A DNA stretch of 44,206 bases from Bin87 sp034423115. Its GTDB lineage: Bacteria; Chloroflexota; Dehalococcoidia; Lucifugimonadales; UBA3495. The notes under the pieces are model-generated. The model had not been told where the DNA came from. It saw only the letters and a program-made list of their open reading frames with translations, and made no database searches. The stretch is from positions 1 to 44,206 of the forward strand of contig DAOUJD010000016.1 in assembly GCA_034423115.1 (NCBI GenBank), in the 5' to 3' direction. A program made the translations under genes and the position numbers. Below, one piece after another: positions 25,367-32,213 of this stretch (position 1 is its first letter; each line of letters begins with the position of its first letter).

Positions 25367-26233
25367 TTAGAAGGTGTAGGCGTCCATCATCTGCTCGACG
25401 GTGCGTTCGCGGGCCTTGGCGCGGATGATGTTCATGTTGGCGTCGAGGGACTGGCGTTCCTCATCCTTGTAGATGACGCCGACGGGGAGACCACCCTGCC
25501 GAACCAGATCCTCGGCGGCGCGCTTGTCGCTGGGGTCGTGATCCTCGGGGATGTCCCACAGCGCGGGGGCGATGCCCTCGCGAGCGTTACCCTTGATGAG
25601 CTGGTACGTGTCGTTGTAGGTGACGCACGGGGACTGGACGTGAATCATGGACATGCCCTGGTGATTCATACCCTCGTTGATGAGGCGAGCCAGAACGCGG
25701 GGCTGCCCCGAGAATCCGGACGCGATGAAGGAAACGCCCAAGGTGAGGTAGAGTTCCAGCGGGTCCAGGTCCTCTTCGATCTTGCCGAAGGGCGTGCTGC
25801 TGGTGATGGCGCCCATCTCGGTGGTCGGCGAGCTCTGGCCCTTAGTGAGGCCATATACACCGTTGTCCATGATGACTGCGGTGAGGTTCACGTTGCGCGC
25901 GGCCTGGGGCGCGATGTGCTCGCCGCCGATGCTGAGGAAGTCGCCGTCGCCGGCAACCACGATGACGTTGAGCTCGGGCCGTGCCATCTTGATGCCCATG
26001 GCGACGGGCAGGGTGCGCCCGTGGATGCCGTGGATGCCGTAGGGCTGCTCGCCCTCCAGCAAATGGACCAAGTTGCCGCTACAGCCGATGCCGGCCACGA
26101 CCACGTTGTTCTCAACGGGCAGGCCGGTTTCCTCGAGCCGGTTGATCATGGCGAATTCCAGGGCGCGGCGTACGCCGAAGTCGCCACAGCCGGGGCACCA
26201 TTTAAAGTCGTATTCGGGGTTCTTCTTGCTCAT
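25367..26233 (-). CDS. korB: 2-oxoacid:ferredoxin oxidoreductase beta subunit
   Basis: A 288-residue TPP-binding beta subunit. It has the cluster cysteines in CPGCG (13-17) and GIGCSGN (48-54), and the TPP/Mg site GDGDFLSIGG (95-104) with DNGVYGLTKGQSSPT (123-137). It oxidatively decarboxylates a 2-oxoacid (2-oxoglutarate by closest resemblance) to acyl-CoA, reducing ferredoxin. ATG at 26233 overlaps the alpha-subunit stop (ATGA), ruling out the longer upstream frame. Substrate specificity among 2-oxoglutarate, pyruvate and branched acids is not certain. Confidence 0.93.
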   Translation of the reverse strand: MSKKNPEYDFKWCPGCGDFGVRRALEFAMINRLEETGLPVENNVVVAGIGCSGNLVHLLEGEQPYGIHGIHGRTLPVAMGIKMARPELNVIVVAGDGDFLSIGGEHIAPQAARNVNLTAVIMDNGVYGLTKGQSSPTTEMGAITSSTPFGKIEEDLDPLELYLTLGVSFIASGFSGQPRVLARLINEGMNHQGMSMIHVQSPCVTYNDTYQLIKGNAREGIAPALWDIPEDHDPSDKRAAEDLVRQGGLPVGVIYKDEERQSLDANMNIIRAKARERTVEQMMDAYTF

Positions 26234-27939
26234 ACCCGCGCGGCCTCCGTTTGTTCGGACACAATCTTTGTTACTCGGGACACCAGGTCGCTGACCTTGA
26301 AGGGGAGACCGGTGTATTGGGTGATGGCCTGCGCCTTGACGCCCTCGGAGCGCAGGATGCCGGCCCACTGACCCTGGTAGTTCAATTCGGGGACGATGAC
26401 CAGATCCTTGCTGCGCAGTTCCTCAAGGAGGCGCGGCGGCAGCGGGTTCAGGAACATCGAGAAGTACCAACCCACGTCGACGCCTTGCTCGCGAAGCTCA
26501 TCGTAGGCTTCCTGCGCCGGCCCCTTGGAGCCGCCCCAGGTCATGATGGCGATGTTGGCGTCGGTGTTGTCGCTTTCGTAGTTGTCCTCTTCGAGGAGCT
26601 TGAGCTTGCTGAACCGGCGCTCGGTCATCTGGATGTGGCGACTGGGCAGGTGGGTGGTGTCGCCCATCTCGTCATGCTCGCTGCCGTTGGCGACGTAGGC
26701 GCCGGGGCCACCGGGCAAAGGCATGGGCGAAAGCTCATAGCCGGAATAGCGGTGGTAGCCGTTCGCGCCTTCGTAGGTGAGCCGCTCTTCCACCGGGACC
26801 CTGGTGATGTCCGGTCGCGGGATGTTCTGCACGCGCTCGGCCATGGACATTTCGCTCATCAGGATCACGGGGCCCTGGTAACGCTCCGCCCAGTTGATGG
26901 CGTGGGCGGCTGCGAAGAAGCATTCTTCCACGGATCCGGGGGCGATAATGGGCATGCGCACGTCGCCGTGGGCGGGGTACATGCAGCCCATGAGGTCGGA
27001 CTGCTCGGTCTTGGTGGGCAGGCCGGTGGCGGGACCGCCGCGCTGCACGTCAACCACGACCAGCGGGATCTCGGCCATCCAGGCCAACCCCAGGCCCTCG
27101 CTCATCAGGGAGATGCCGGGGCCGGCAGTGGCGGTCATGGACTTTTTGCCGGCGAAACCGGCGCCCAGGATCGCGGTGATGGCCTCGATCTCCGAGGACA
27201 CCTGGTAGGCAAACTTGTCCTCTCCGACCAGGTTGCGCTCCATCCACAGGAGGATGGTGGTGGCGGGAGAGATGGGGTAGCCTGCGTAGAATTTGAGACC
27301 GGCATGGGTGGCGCCCAGGGCGATGGCCTCGTTGCCCTTGAGCATCATCTGCGTGTAGTCGGGCGGGTTGGGCGGAGCCAGGTCGCCCAGCACAAATCCG
27401 CTTTCGGCAGCGTTCTGGCGGCCGAGACGCATGGCCTCGATGTTCGAGGAGATGATCTCGTCGTCGTTGTCGCGGCCGCGGCGGAACCGGGCTTCCACAA
27501 AGTCCTCCAGGTACTGCTGGGGCATGTGGACCAGCTGGGCCAGCGCGCCGATGACGACCATGTTGGCGGCGCGGTTGTTGCCGGTGGAGCGGGCCAGGGT
27601 GTCGATGGCGAGGCCGAACGACCGGGGGTCGGTCATCGTGAAGTCGTCGGCGTTGTAAATGATAACGCCGCCCTCGCGGACTTCCTCGGCGTGGGTCTCG
27701 TAGGCTTCCTCGTTGAAGGCGACCAGCACGTCCACCTCGTCGCCGGAGCTCAATACGGGCTCGGTGCGGATGCGCGCCTGGGTCCAGGTGGGACCGCCGA
27801 GGATCTGAGAGGGGAAGGTGGCGTAGGTCAGGGCATGGTAGCCGACCTGGGTAGAGGCCTGGGCCAGTCCTTCGGCTGAGGTAACGACGCCCTGTCCGCC
27901 CTCACCGGCGAACCGGACGACGAAGTCGTTCATTTGCAT
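26230..27939 (-). CDS. korA: 2-oxoacid:ferredoxin oxidoreductase alpha subunit (gamma-alpha fusion)
   Basis: A 569-residue fusion. Residues 1-190 are the gamma domain (FAGEGGQGVVTSAEGLA at 10-26). The alpha pyrimidine-binding domain starts near 200 with KFYAGYPISPATTILLWME, followed by TAGPGISLMSE (271-281) and GGPATGLPTKTEQSDL (301-316). This is the KorA type of two-subunit enzymes, which run central carbon flux through ferredoxin. Start ATG at 27939 (or the Met two codons later). A strong promoter lies 240 nt upstream. Confidence 0.94.
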   Translation of the reverse strand: MQMNDFVVRFAGEGGQGVVTSAEGLAQASTQVGYHALTYATFPSQILGGPTWTQARIRTEPVLSSGDEVDVLVAFNEEAYETHAEEVREGGVIIYNADDFTMTDPRSFGLAIDTLARSTGNNRAANMVVIGALAQLVHMPQQYLEDFVEARFRRGRDNDDEIISSNIEAMRLGRQNAAESGFVLGDLAPPNPPDYTQMMLKGNEAIALGATHAGLKFYAGYPISPATTILLWMERNLVGEDKFAYQVSSEIEAITAILGAGFAGKKSMTATAGPGISLMSEGLGLAWMAEIPLVVVDVQRGGPATGLPTKTEQSDLMGCMYPAHGDVRMPIIAPGSVEECFFAAAHAINWAERYQGPVILMSEMSMAERVQNIPRPDITRVPVEERLTYEGANGYHRYSGYELSPMPLPGGPGAYVANGSEHDEMGDTTHLPSRHIQMTERRFSKLKLLEEDNYESDNTDANIAIMTWGGSKGPAQEAYDELREQGVDVGWYFSMFLNPLPPRLLEELRSKDLVIVPELNYQGQWAGILRSEGVKAQAITQYTGLPFKVSDLVSRVTKIVSEQTEAARV

Positions 27940-28181
27940 CTGGAGGTTCCTCCGAACCGGCGATTATCTGCCAGACACCAGCGAAATGTTTCGGGCCGAA
28001 GCCCTGGAGCCCGATAACCACGGATACAAAAATACACCTGCCCGGTTGTTGATGGGAGGTGTTGCCACAAGGCATTGTGGTGTACTGCAGGGAAAGCACC
28101 CGATCAGGCTGCGTTCGAGACCCGGTCGCACCATTGCGAATACGATGCGAGCACGATAGCGCCGATGTGATTAGCGCACGG

Positions 28182-28211
28182 AATATAGCATTACGCGCCC
28201 GAATTTGTCAA
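28182..28211 (-). promoter_or_regulatory. Promoter of korAB
   Basis: Minus strand TTGACA (28206-28211), an 18-nt spacer and TATATT (28182-28187) preceded by TGC, so both a consensus -35 and an extended -10. Transcription from about 28176 gives a ~237-nt leader with no riboswitch I can recognise. The -35 lies 19 nt from a repeat element. Confidence 0.72.
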
Positions 28212-28229
28212 TTTGGCGGCACGGAACCT

Positions 28230-28366
28230 CAGGGGCTTTCGATTATTGCCACAATGCAAGTCGTCCGCTCGTGGTGAGCCTGTCGAACCATGTTCCGGCG
28301 CCGGCAGACCATCCTTCGACAAGCTCAAGATGAGCGGATAGGTGGAGCGACAATCGAAAGGCCCTG
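28230..28366. mobile_element. Palindromic MITE-like element
   Basis: The ends are inverted repeats: CAGGGGCTTTCGATTATTGC at the left and, read from the right, CAGGGCCTTTCGATTGTCGC. Inside is a second inverted pair, GAGCCTGTCGAA and TTCGACAAGCTC. Total 137 bp with no coding capacity. A lone end occurs at 15626-15647, and the inner motif recurs near 32070-32092 (CCTGAGCCTGTCGAAGGAC). A non-autonomous mobile or REP-like element is the best description; no target duplication was established. Confidence 0.55.
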
Positions 28367-28448
28367 CCAGAACCTAACATGGGTCATTGATCGTAGCGGA
28401 GCTATTCATCGGTTTGCCGAGGACGCAACGACCGCGTTGCACCGTGAA

Positions 28449-28676
28449 TTACCCCGGTTGACCGCCGCCGTTGTCAATATTACGTTGACGGGACATACGT
28501 GTAAGGAAGGTTATGAGGGCGCCGAACGACCCTTTCATAATCCAATCAAATGCCTCCAAAACCCGTTGTTCAACCACGGAAGGTTCGGGTGAGGCAACTC
28601 CTGCCATCCACGCCAAGCCCACAGCGCCAAAAGCGAACAGCCCCGTTAGAACAGCGGCGACAAAGTAATCGTTCAT
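28449..28676 (-). CDS. Small hypothetical membrane protein
   Basis: A 75-residue protein with one clear N-terminal membrane helix (about 4-26) and a possible second hydrophobic stretch (47-60, MKGSFGALITFLT). It overlaps the upstream gene by ATGA. The layout of short helix, amphipathic middle and basic tail is holin-like but no family is recognised. Confidence 0.5.
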   Translation of the reverse strand: MNDYFVAAVLTGLFAFGAVGLAWMAGVASPEPSVVEQRVLEAFDWIMKGSFGALITFLTRMSRQRNIDNGGGQPG

Positions 28677-28993
28677 GCCTCCGCTTCGCTGCTTGCTCTT
28701 TTATCCCCTGGCTCCGAATTTTTAGAGCGGCGGTGAGATCGGAGCGAAACAGCTAACATGAGCCCTATCGCGGTTAGGATTAGAGCGACGGCCGACAACG
28801 CCATCAAGAGCGCTACCACAGGCAACAAAGGACTGTCCGTCCGTGTGATCAGGGCCAGGACAGCAGCCACCACCGTCATCGCCGGCAAAAGGATGAGCAT
28901 GAATGGGTTGGTCAATCGGCCCATCCAGGCAAAGACGCTCACCAGAGCCGTGGCCCCTACGAGCAGGACGAGTAAGATGAGCACATCTTCCAT
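28673..28993 (-). CDS. Hypothetical three-helix membrane protein
   Basis: A 106-residue protein almost filled by three hydrophobic segments (about 3-24, 29-48, 57-85) with a basic, acidic-ended tail (RSHRRSKNSEPGDKRASSEAEA). It forms a two-gene unit with the downstream small membrane protein through a 4-bp overlap. Upstream is an AT-rich region (29020-29060) that probably holds the promoter. No family recognised. Confidence 0.55.
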   Translation of the reverse strand: MEDVLILLVLLVGATALVSVFAWMGRLTNPFMLILLPAMTVVAAVLALITRTDSPLLPVVALLMALSAVALILTAIGLMLAVSLRSHRRSKNSEPGDKRASSEAEA

Positions 28994-29192
28994 ATTGATG
29001 GTCGTTCCATGAACGCGTTAATAATCTAATTGTAAATAATAAATTCAATTGGATACTACCATGAGGCTTGTTGGCATATCAACGATTCGCCCAATCGCAA
29101 GCTCGTCCAGGACGATTGCAGATCACGCTGCCGGCAAAATCCAAATGGGCAGGCGAGGGTGTTGGCGGCACGGACGGCGACCTGCGAGGGGT

Positions 29193-29201
29193 TGGTATAA
29201 T
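29193..29201 (+). promoter_or_regulatory. Extended -10 placing transcription at or near the start codon
   Basis: TGGTATAAT ends 9 nt before the glycosyltransferase ATG (29210). Initiation about 7 nt downstream would give a leaderless or nearly leaderless mRNA, and no Shine-Dalgarno is present, which agrees. Confidence 0.6.
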
Positions 29202-29209
29202 TTCCCGCC

Positions 29210-29953
29210 ATGTCCATAAGCCTTGATGTCGTCATACCCTGCCTGAACGAGGAGCGGGCGCTGCCGTTGTGCATCCGGAGGCTGCATGCGTTCATGTCCG
29301 AGTCCATGGAGCGGTACGAATGGGGAATCGTGGTGGCGGACAACGGGTCCACCGACGGTACGCTGGACGCGGCGGAGTCGCTGTCGCAAGAGTTTCCGCA
29401 GGTGCGCTACATCCGATTGGAGCAGCGCGGGCGGGGTCGGGCATTGCGGCGTGCGTGGACGGAGAGCAGGGCGGACGTCGTGGCCTACATGGACGTTGAC
29501 CTGTCCACGGACCTGGGCAGCCTGCCGCCGATGATCGAGGCCATCGCCGACGATGGGTACGAAGTGGCGACGGGGTCGCGGCTGCTGCCCGAGTCGCGGG
29601 TGGTGGGACGGACGCTGAAGCGGGAGATAACGTCGCGGGGGTACAGCCTGCTGTTCCGCACGATGTTCTTCACGTCGTTTCGCGACGCGCAGTGCGGGTT
29701 CAAGGCGGCAAGCCGGCGGGCGGCGGACGACCTGGCGCCGCTGGTGGTGGACAACGGGTGGTTCTTCGACTCGGAGTTGCTGATCCTGGCGCAGAAGTGC
29801 GGCTACCCGATCAAGGAGCTGCCGGTGCATTGGGAGGACGATCCCGACACGCGGGTGCGCATCCTGCGAACGGCGTGGGAGGACGTGAAGGGGCTGCTGC
29901 GGCTGAAGTTCGGCGGGGTGAGCCGGGCGCGGCGGGCGTTGGGGGTGAGGTAA
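29210..29953 (+). CDS. Family 2 glycosyltransferase (dolichol-phosphate mannosyltransferase-like)
   Basis: A 247-residue GT2 enzyme, DPM1/DPG-synthase-like. The N-terminal SLDVVIPCLNEERALPL and ADNGSTDGTLD bind the sugar nucleotide, the metal motif is YMDVDLSTDLGSL, and FRDAQCGFKAASRRAA with a WFFDSELL block is typical of polyprenyl-phosphate glycosyltransferases. No C-terminal membrane domain, so it is a soluble or peripheral form. The 3' end (KFGGVSRARRALGVR-stop) is duplicated at 31066-31108. The next gene starts with no gap. Confidence 0.9.
   Translation: MSISLDVVIPCLNEERALPLCIRRLHAFMSESMERYEWGIVVADNGSTDGTLDAAESLSQEFPQVRYIRLEQRGRGRALRRAWTESRADVVAYMDVDLSTDLGSLPPMIEAIADDGYEVATGSRLLPESRVVGRTLKREITSRGYSLLFRTMFFTSFRDAQCGFKAASRRAADDLAPLVVDNGWFFDSELLILAQKCGYPIKELPVHWEDDPDTRVRILRTAWEDVKGLLRLKFGGVSRARRALGVR
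29907..29949 (+). repeat. Direct repeat R1: 3' end of the glycosyltransferase gene
   Basis: A 43-bp segment at the glycosyltransferase 3' end. R2 at 31066-31108 matches it at 41 of 43 positions and keeps the reading frame to a stop. A shortened version, R3, is at 31367-31386. Confidence 0.9.
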
Positions 29954-30955
29954 ATGGCTGATGCTTTTCTGCTGGGCGCGGGGTTCTCAAAGGCCATGCA
30001 CGACTGCATGCCCACAATGACAGAGTTGTACCGATCGCTACAGCGCTTGGTGGGAGTTGCTGACGGCATCCCTGAAGAAATATACGCTTATGCCAGCGAT
30101 GCGGAAGCGTTGCTAACATATTACGCGATCCCCGGACCGCAAGATAACGTGCCTGAGATTTATCTCAAAAAACGCATGACCGCATTGATCGAACAGGAAA
30201 TTGGAACTGCCATAGCCGAGCGAGAATCTCAGGCTCTATCGTCGGGAACAAATCTGAACGGTAACGCGCTAGTTTCAAAGTGGCATTGGGATGGAAGCCA
30301 AATACTAACAACCAACTACGACACTTTGGTGGAGGAGTTGGTAGCGAGCAAGGAATTTTGCGAACAAAACTCGGTTAGAGCTTTGTCTTACGTGGACCTA
30401 TATCCGGTCCCGATAATTCCAGTGAATGCCATGAAAGGGATAGGGTTTTTCGGTGAAACCGACGAACAAACTTTCGCCCTATACAAGCTTCACGGTTCGA
30501 CCAGTTGGTACACTCATTCGATGGAGTCCAATATTGCCCCGATATACGGACTACCTGCCCAATACTCCGATCGCCCCAAGAACCAAACCCTCGTCGCCGA
30601 TAAACGGAGATTTATAGTTCCCCCCGTGTACGACAAATCCACGTTGCTGAGTCACGAAAGCGTCCGTAGCATCTGGAGGCAAGCCAAAGAAAACGCCTTG
30701 CAACCGGCGGACAGGCTGTTTGTCATAGGTTACTCGCTTCCTCGAACCGACATTGCGATGCACTCATTGTTGTGGGAAGGCAGCCGATTCCGTAGTGAAG
30801 GTGGTTCGAAAAAGCTGCTCTACGTCGTGGATATCGACCGATCTGTCGAAAAACATTATCGTGATGCATTAGGTCGGTATTACGATGTCCGAACCGAGTT
30901 CGTCGGTGCGCACGATGCGTTCAGCGCGTTTGTGGATTGGTATGCGAACGAATAG
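29954..30955 (+). CDS. SIR2-domain protein, probable NAD-consuming defence enzyme
   Basis: A 333-residue SIR2-like protein. The Rossmann start FLLGAGFSKA (5-14), TTNYDTLVE (119-127), KLHGSTSWY with His180, and FVIGYSLPRTD (256-266) match SIR2 domains, in which the Asn and His positions serve NAD hydrolysis. Proteins of this class act in antiphage systems as NADases causing abortive infection. No second effector domain is visible. Codon use is AT-richer than the adjacent glycosyltransferase, and flanking R1/R2 repeats suggest acquisition. ATG directly follows the upstream TAA. A non-defence role cannot be excluded. Confidence 0.82.
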   Translation: MADAFLLGAGFSKAMHDCMPTMTELYRSLQRLVGVADGIPEEIYAYASDAEALLTYYAIPGPQDNVPEIYLKKRMTALIEQEIGTAIAERESQALSSGTNLNGNALVSKWHWDGSQILTTNYDTLVEELVASKEFCEQNSVRALSYVDLYPVPIIPVNAMKGIGFFGETDEQTFALYKLHGSTSWYTHSMESNIAPIYGLPAQYSDRPKNQTLVADKRRFIVPPVYDKSTLLSHESVRSIWRQAKENALQPADRLFVIGYSLPRTDIAMHSLLWEGSRFRSEGGSKKLLYVVDIDRSVEKHYRDALGRYYDVRTEFVGAHDAFSAFVDWYANE

Positions 30956-31065
30956 CTTTTTCGATGAAACCAGGCATAATGCGTACCACGCCATAGCCTG
31001 AAATCTGCATTCCGCCGAGTTGATTGCACCAAAAGCCTAGGTGGTCAAGGGATCTCTGAGACGAG

Positions 31066-31108
31066 AGTTCGGCGGGGTGAGCCGGGTGCGGCGGGCGTTG
31101 GAGGTGAG
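31066..31108 (+). repeat. Direct repeat R2: displaced copy of the glycosyltransferase gene end
   Basis: 41 of 43 bases identical to R1. In the glycosyltransferase frame it reads EFGGVSRVRRALEVR then TGA (R1 ends with TAA), so it looks like the tail of a slightly diverged homologue of that gene, now 110 nt beyond the SIR2 stop. The short 30956-31065 spacer holds no gene. Confidence 0.88.
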
Positions 31109-31148
31109 ATGATTTGTCGGTTCGATGTTGGATGTGTACGATATGTTT

Positions 31149-31346
31149 ATGGCACGCACCAATGTGGACATCGACGACCAGGCTTGCGCTGAGGTCATGC
31201 GACGCTACCAACTCCCCACCAAGCGCGAGGCCATCAACTTCGCCCTGCGAACGCTGGCCGCCGAACCCGCATCCCTCGATGAGGCCCGCTCCCTGCGAAG
31301 CATCGGATGGGAGGGAGACCTGGACTTGATGCGCTCGACTCGCTGA
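31149..31346 (+). CDS. vapB: VapB-family antitoxin, orphan
   Basis: A 65-residue VapB-type antitoxin: MARTNVDIDDQACAEVMRRYQLPTKREAINFALRTLAAE, then SLDEARSLRSIGWEGDLDLMRSTR. The first part is a ribbon-helix-helix DNA-binding domain and the C-terminal GWEGDL segment normally inserts in the VapC active site. Start options are 31125 or 31149; the family N-terminus favours 31149. The VapC that should follow is reduced to a few codons, so no toxin is available here. Confidence 0.82.
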   Translation: MARTNVDIDDQACAEVMRRYQLPTKREAINFALRTLAAEPASLDEARSLRSIGWEGDLDLMRSTR

Positions 31347-31348
31347 CC

Positions 31349-31423
31349 GTGATACTGGTCGGTTTGGGGCGCGGGCGTTGGGGATGCCGGGAAATTGTAA
31401 AGCCGCGTGGTGCCGCTAACTGA
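31349..31423 (+). pseudogene. vapC: Amputated VapC toxin start
   Basis: Two nucleotides after the vapB stop, GTG ATA CTG GTC gives MILV, the typical VapC beginning (MILVDTS). The next codon departs to G, and sequence passes into the R3 repeat and a short meaningless frame ending at 31423. More than 95 percent of a normal ~130-residue PIN toxin is missing. Confidence 0.6.
31367..31386 (+). repeat. Degenerate third copy R3 of the glycosyltransferase gene end
   Basis: GGGCGCGGGCGTTGGGGATG matches R1 positions 29925-29947 with a 3-bp deletion and one mismatch. It sits right at the point where vapC is cut off. Confidence 0.55.
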
Positions 31424-31655
31424 CCACCCCAATGGTGTTCGCCAAGTCGTGACCGGAGGTTGCCGGAGGCAGCGGTTTGCCGTCTGCTCGGTATAGTTCG
31501 ATTGCTTCGTCAACTATCTGACAGAGATCCTCGAAAACCTGCTGTTCGTTGTCGCCGTGGCACCCGCCGTAGATGAGGCCTGGAGCGCTGCCCACGTAGC
31601 ATTGATCTTCCTCGGACCACTCGATGATTTTGACGTAGCGGGCGCTGTCTTTCAT
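31416..31655 (-). CDS. hicB: HicB-family antitoxin
   Basis: A 79-residue HicB with the partial RNase H-like fold: YVKIIEWSEEDQCYVGSAPGLIYGGCHGDNEQQVFEDLCQ, then an amphipathic helix. No C-terminal DNA-binding domain, i.e. the short HicB form. Starts with ATG overlapping the hicA stop by 4 bp. It neutralises HicA by covering its active site. Confidence 0.85.
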   Translation of the reverse strand: MKDSARYVKIIEWSEEDQCYVGSAPGLIYGGCHGDNEQQVFEDLCQIVDEAIELYRADGKPLPPATSGHDLANTIGVVS

Positions 31656-31849
31656 TTCCTCGATTCCTCAATGGCCATGCGCACCGCACGGACTTGATAG
31701 TGCTTCGCGTCGTTTCCCAGATTGCCCGATATGGTAACAGGCTTGGCAACGTTGGGATGCGTGAAGTTTCGGTGGCTTCCCCGCCCTCCACGATTGACGA
31801 ATCCTGCTCGTTCCAAGTCGGCGATCAACTCGCGGATTCTAGGGGGCAA
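31652..31849 (-). CDS. hicA: HicA-family mRNA interferase
   Basis: A 65-residue HicA toxin with a double-stranded RNA-binding fold: MPPRIRELIADLERAGFVNRGGRGSHRNFTH, catalytic His26 in GSH, then VTISGNLGNDAKHYQVRAVRMAI. The start is TTG at 31849, chosen because GGAGG lies 6 nt upstream and the N-terminus matches the family; a longer ATG frame at 31894 runs up to the tRNA end. Toxin-before-antitoxin order is standard for hicAB. Confidence 0.85.
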   Translation of the reverse strand: MPPRIRELIADLERAGFVNRGGRGSHRNFTHPNVAKPVTISGNLGNDAKHYQVRAVRMAIEESRK

Positions 31850-31895
31850 GTTCGGCCTCCGACGAGCCGATAAGAGCAGCAGCGAGCAAAACAAA

Positions 31896-31969
31896 TGGCT
31901 GGGGATACAGGATTCGAACCTGTGATACCTGATCCAGAGTCAGGCGTCTTACCACTAGACTAATCCCCA
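31896..31969 (-). tRNA. tRNA-Gln (anticodon CUG)
   Basis: Full cloverleaf on the minus strand: acceptor TGGGGAT/ATCCCCA with discriminator G and genome-encoded CCA, D-arm GTCTAGTGGTAAGAC, anticodon stem CCTGA/TCAGG with loop CTCTGGA (anticodon CTG), T-arm ACAGG-TTCGAAT-CCTGT. The U1-A72 pair and G73 fit tRNA-Gln. hicA begins about 47 nt past its 3' end. Confidence 0.95.
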
Positions 31970-31982
31970 GCGCGGCCCTTCG

Positions 31983-32012
31983 ATTCTAGCAGAGGGGGAG
32001 GCGGGTTTTCAA
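31983..32012 (-). promoter_or_regulatory. Promoter of the tRNA-Gln gene
   Basis: Minus strand TTGAAA (32007-32012), 18-nt spacer, TAGAAT (31983-31988). Transcription would begin about 7 nt before the mature tRNA 5' end. Confidence 0.6.
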
Positions 32013-32039
32013 CGCGGCCAGCCTATCGTCAGGACCTGT

Positions 32040-32190
32040 CCAAAATTGCGCGATTGAAGTCTATCCGCTCGTCCTGAGCCTGTCGAAGGACACGCTCGTG
32101 GTTGGACAGGCTCCCGCCGGAGGCGGACGTTCCGTACCATGAGCGGGGATGTTTCGACCTTGACGAGATTGCCACGCTTCGCTCGCAATG
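32040..32190. repeat. Cluster of dispersed intergenic repeats
   Basis: No gene. It contains CCTGAGCCTGTCGAAGGAC (shared with the 28230 element), CCGCCGGAGGCGGAC (related to 16115-16151), and ATTGCCACGCTTCGCTCGCA followed by ATGACAG. Confidence 0.6.
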
Positions 32191-32213
32191 ACAGTGGTTT
32201 GCATACATCCCGC

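Noticed and set aside
26251..27879. 542-codon open frame on the plus strand opposite korA
   Set aside because: It is the antisense shadow of a well-conserved gene in GC-rich DNA; its translation is His/Gly/Val-rich with no family resemblance.
27940..28176. Known riboswitch in the korA leader
   Set aside because: No TPP, cobalamin, SAM, FMN or glycine consensus could be found by eye.
28290..28592. 100-codon plus-strand frame
   Set aside because: It begins inside the palindromic element and is antisense to the small membrane-protein gene; no Shine-Dalgarno.
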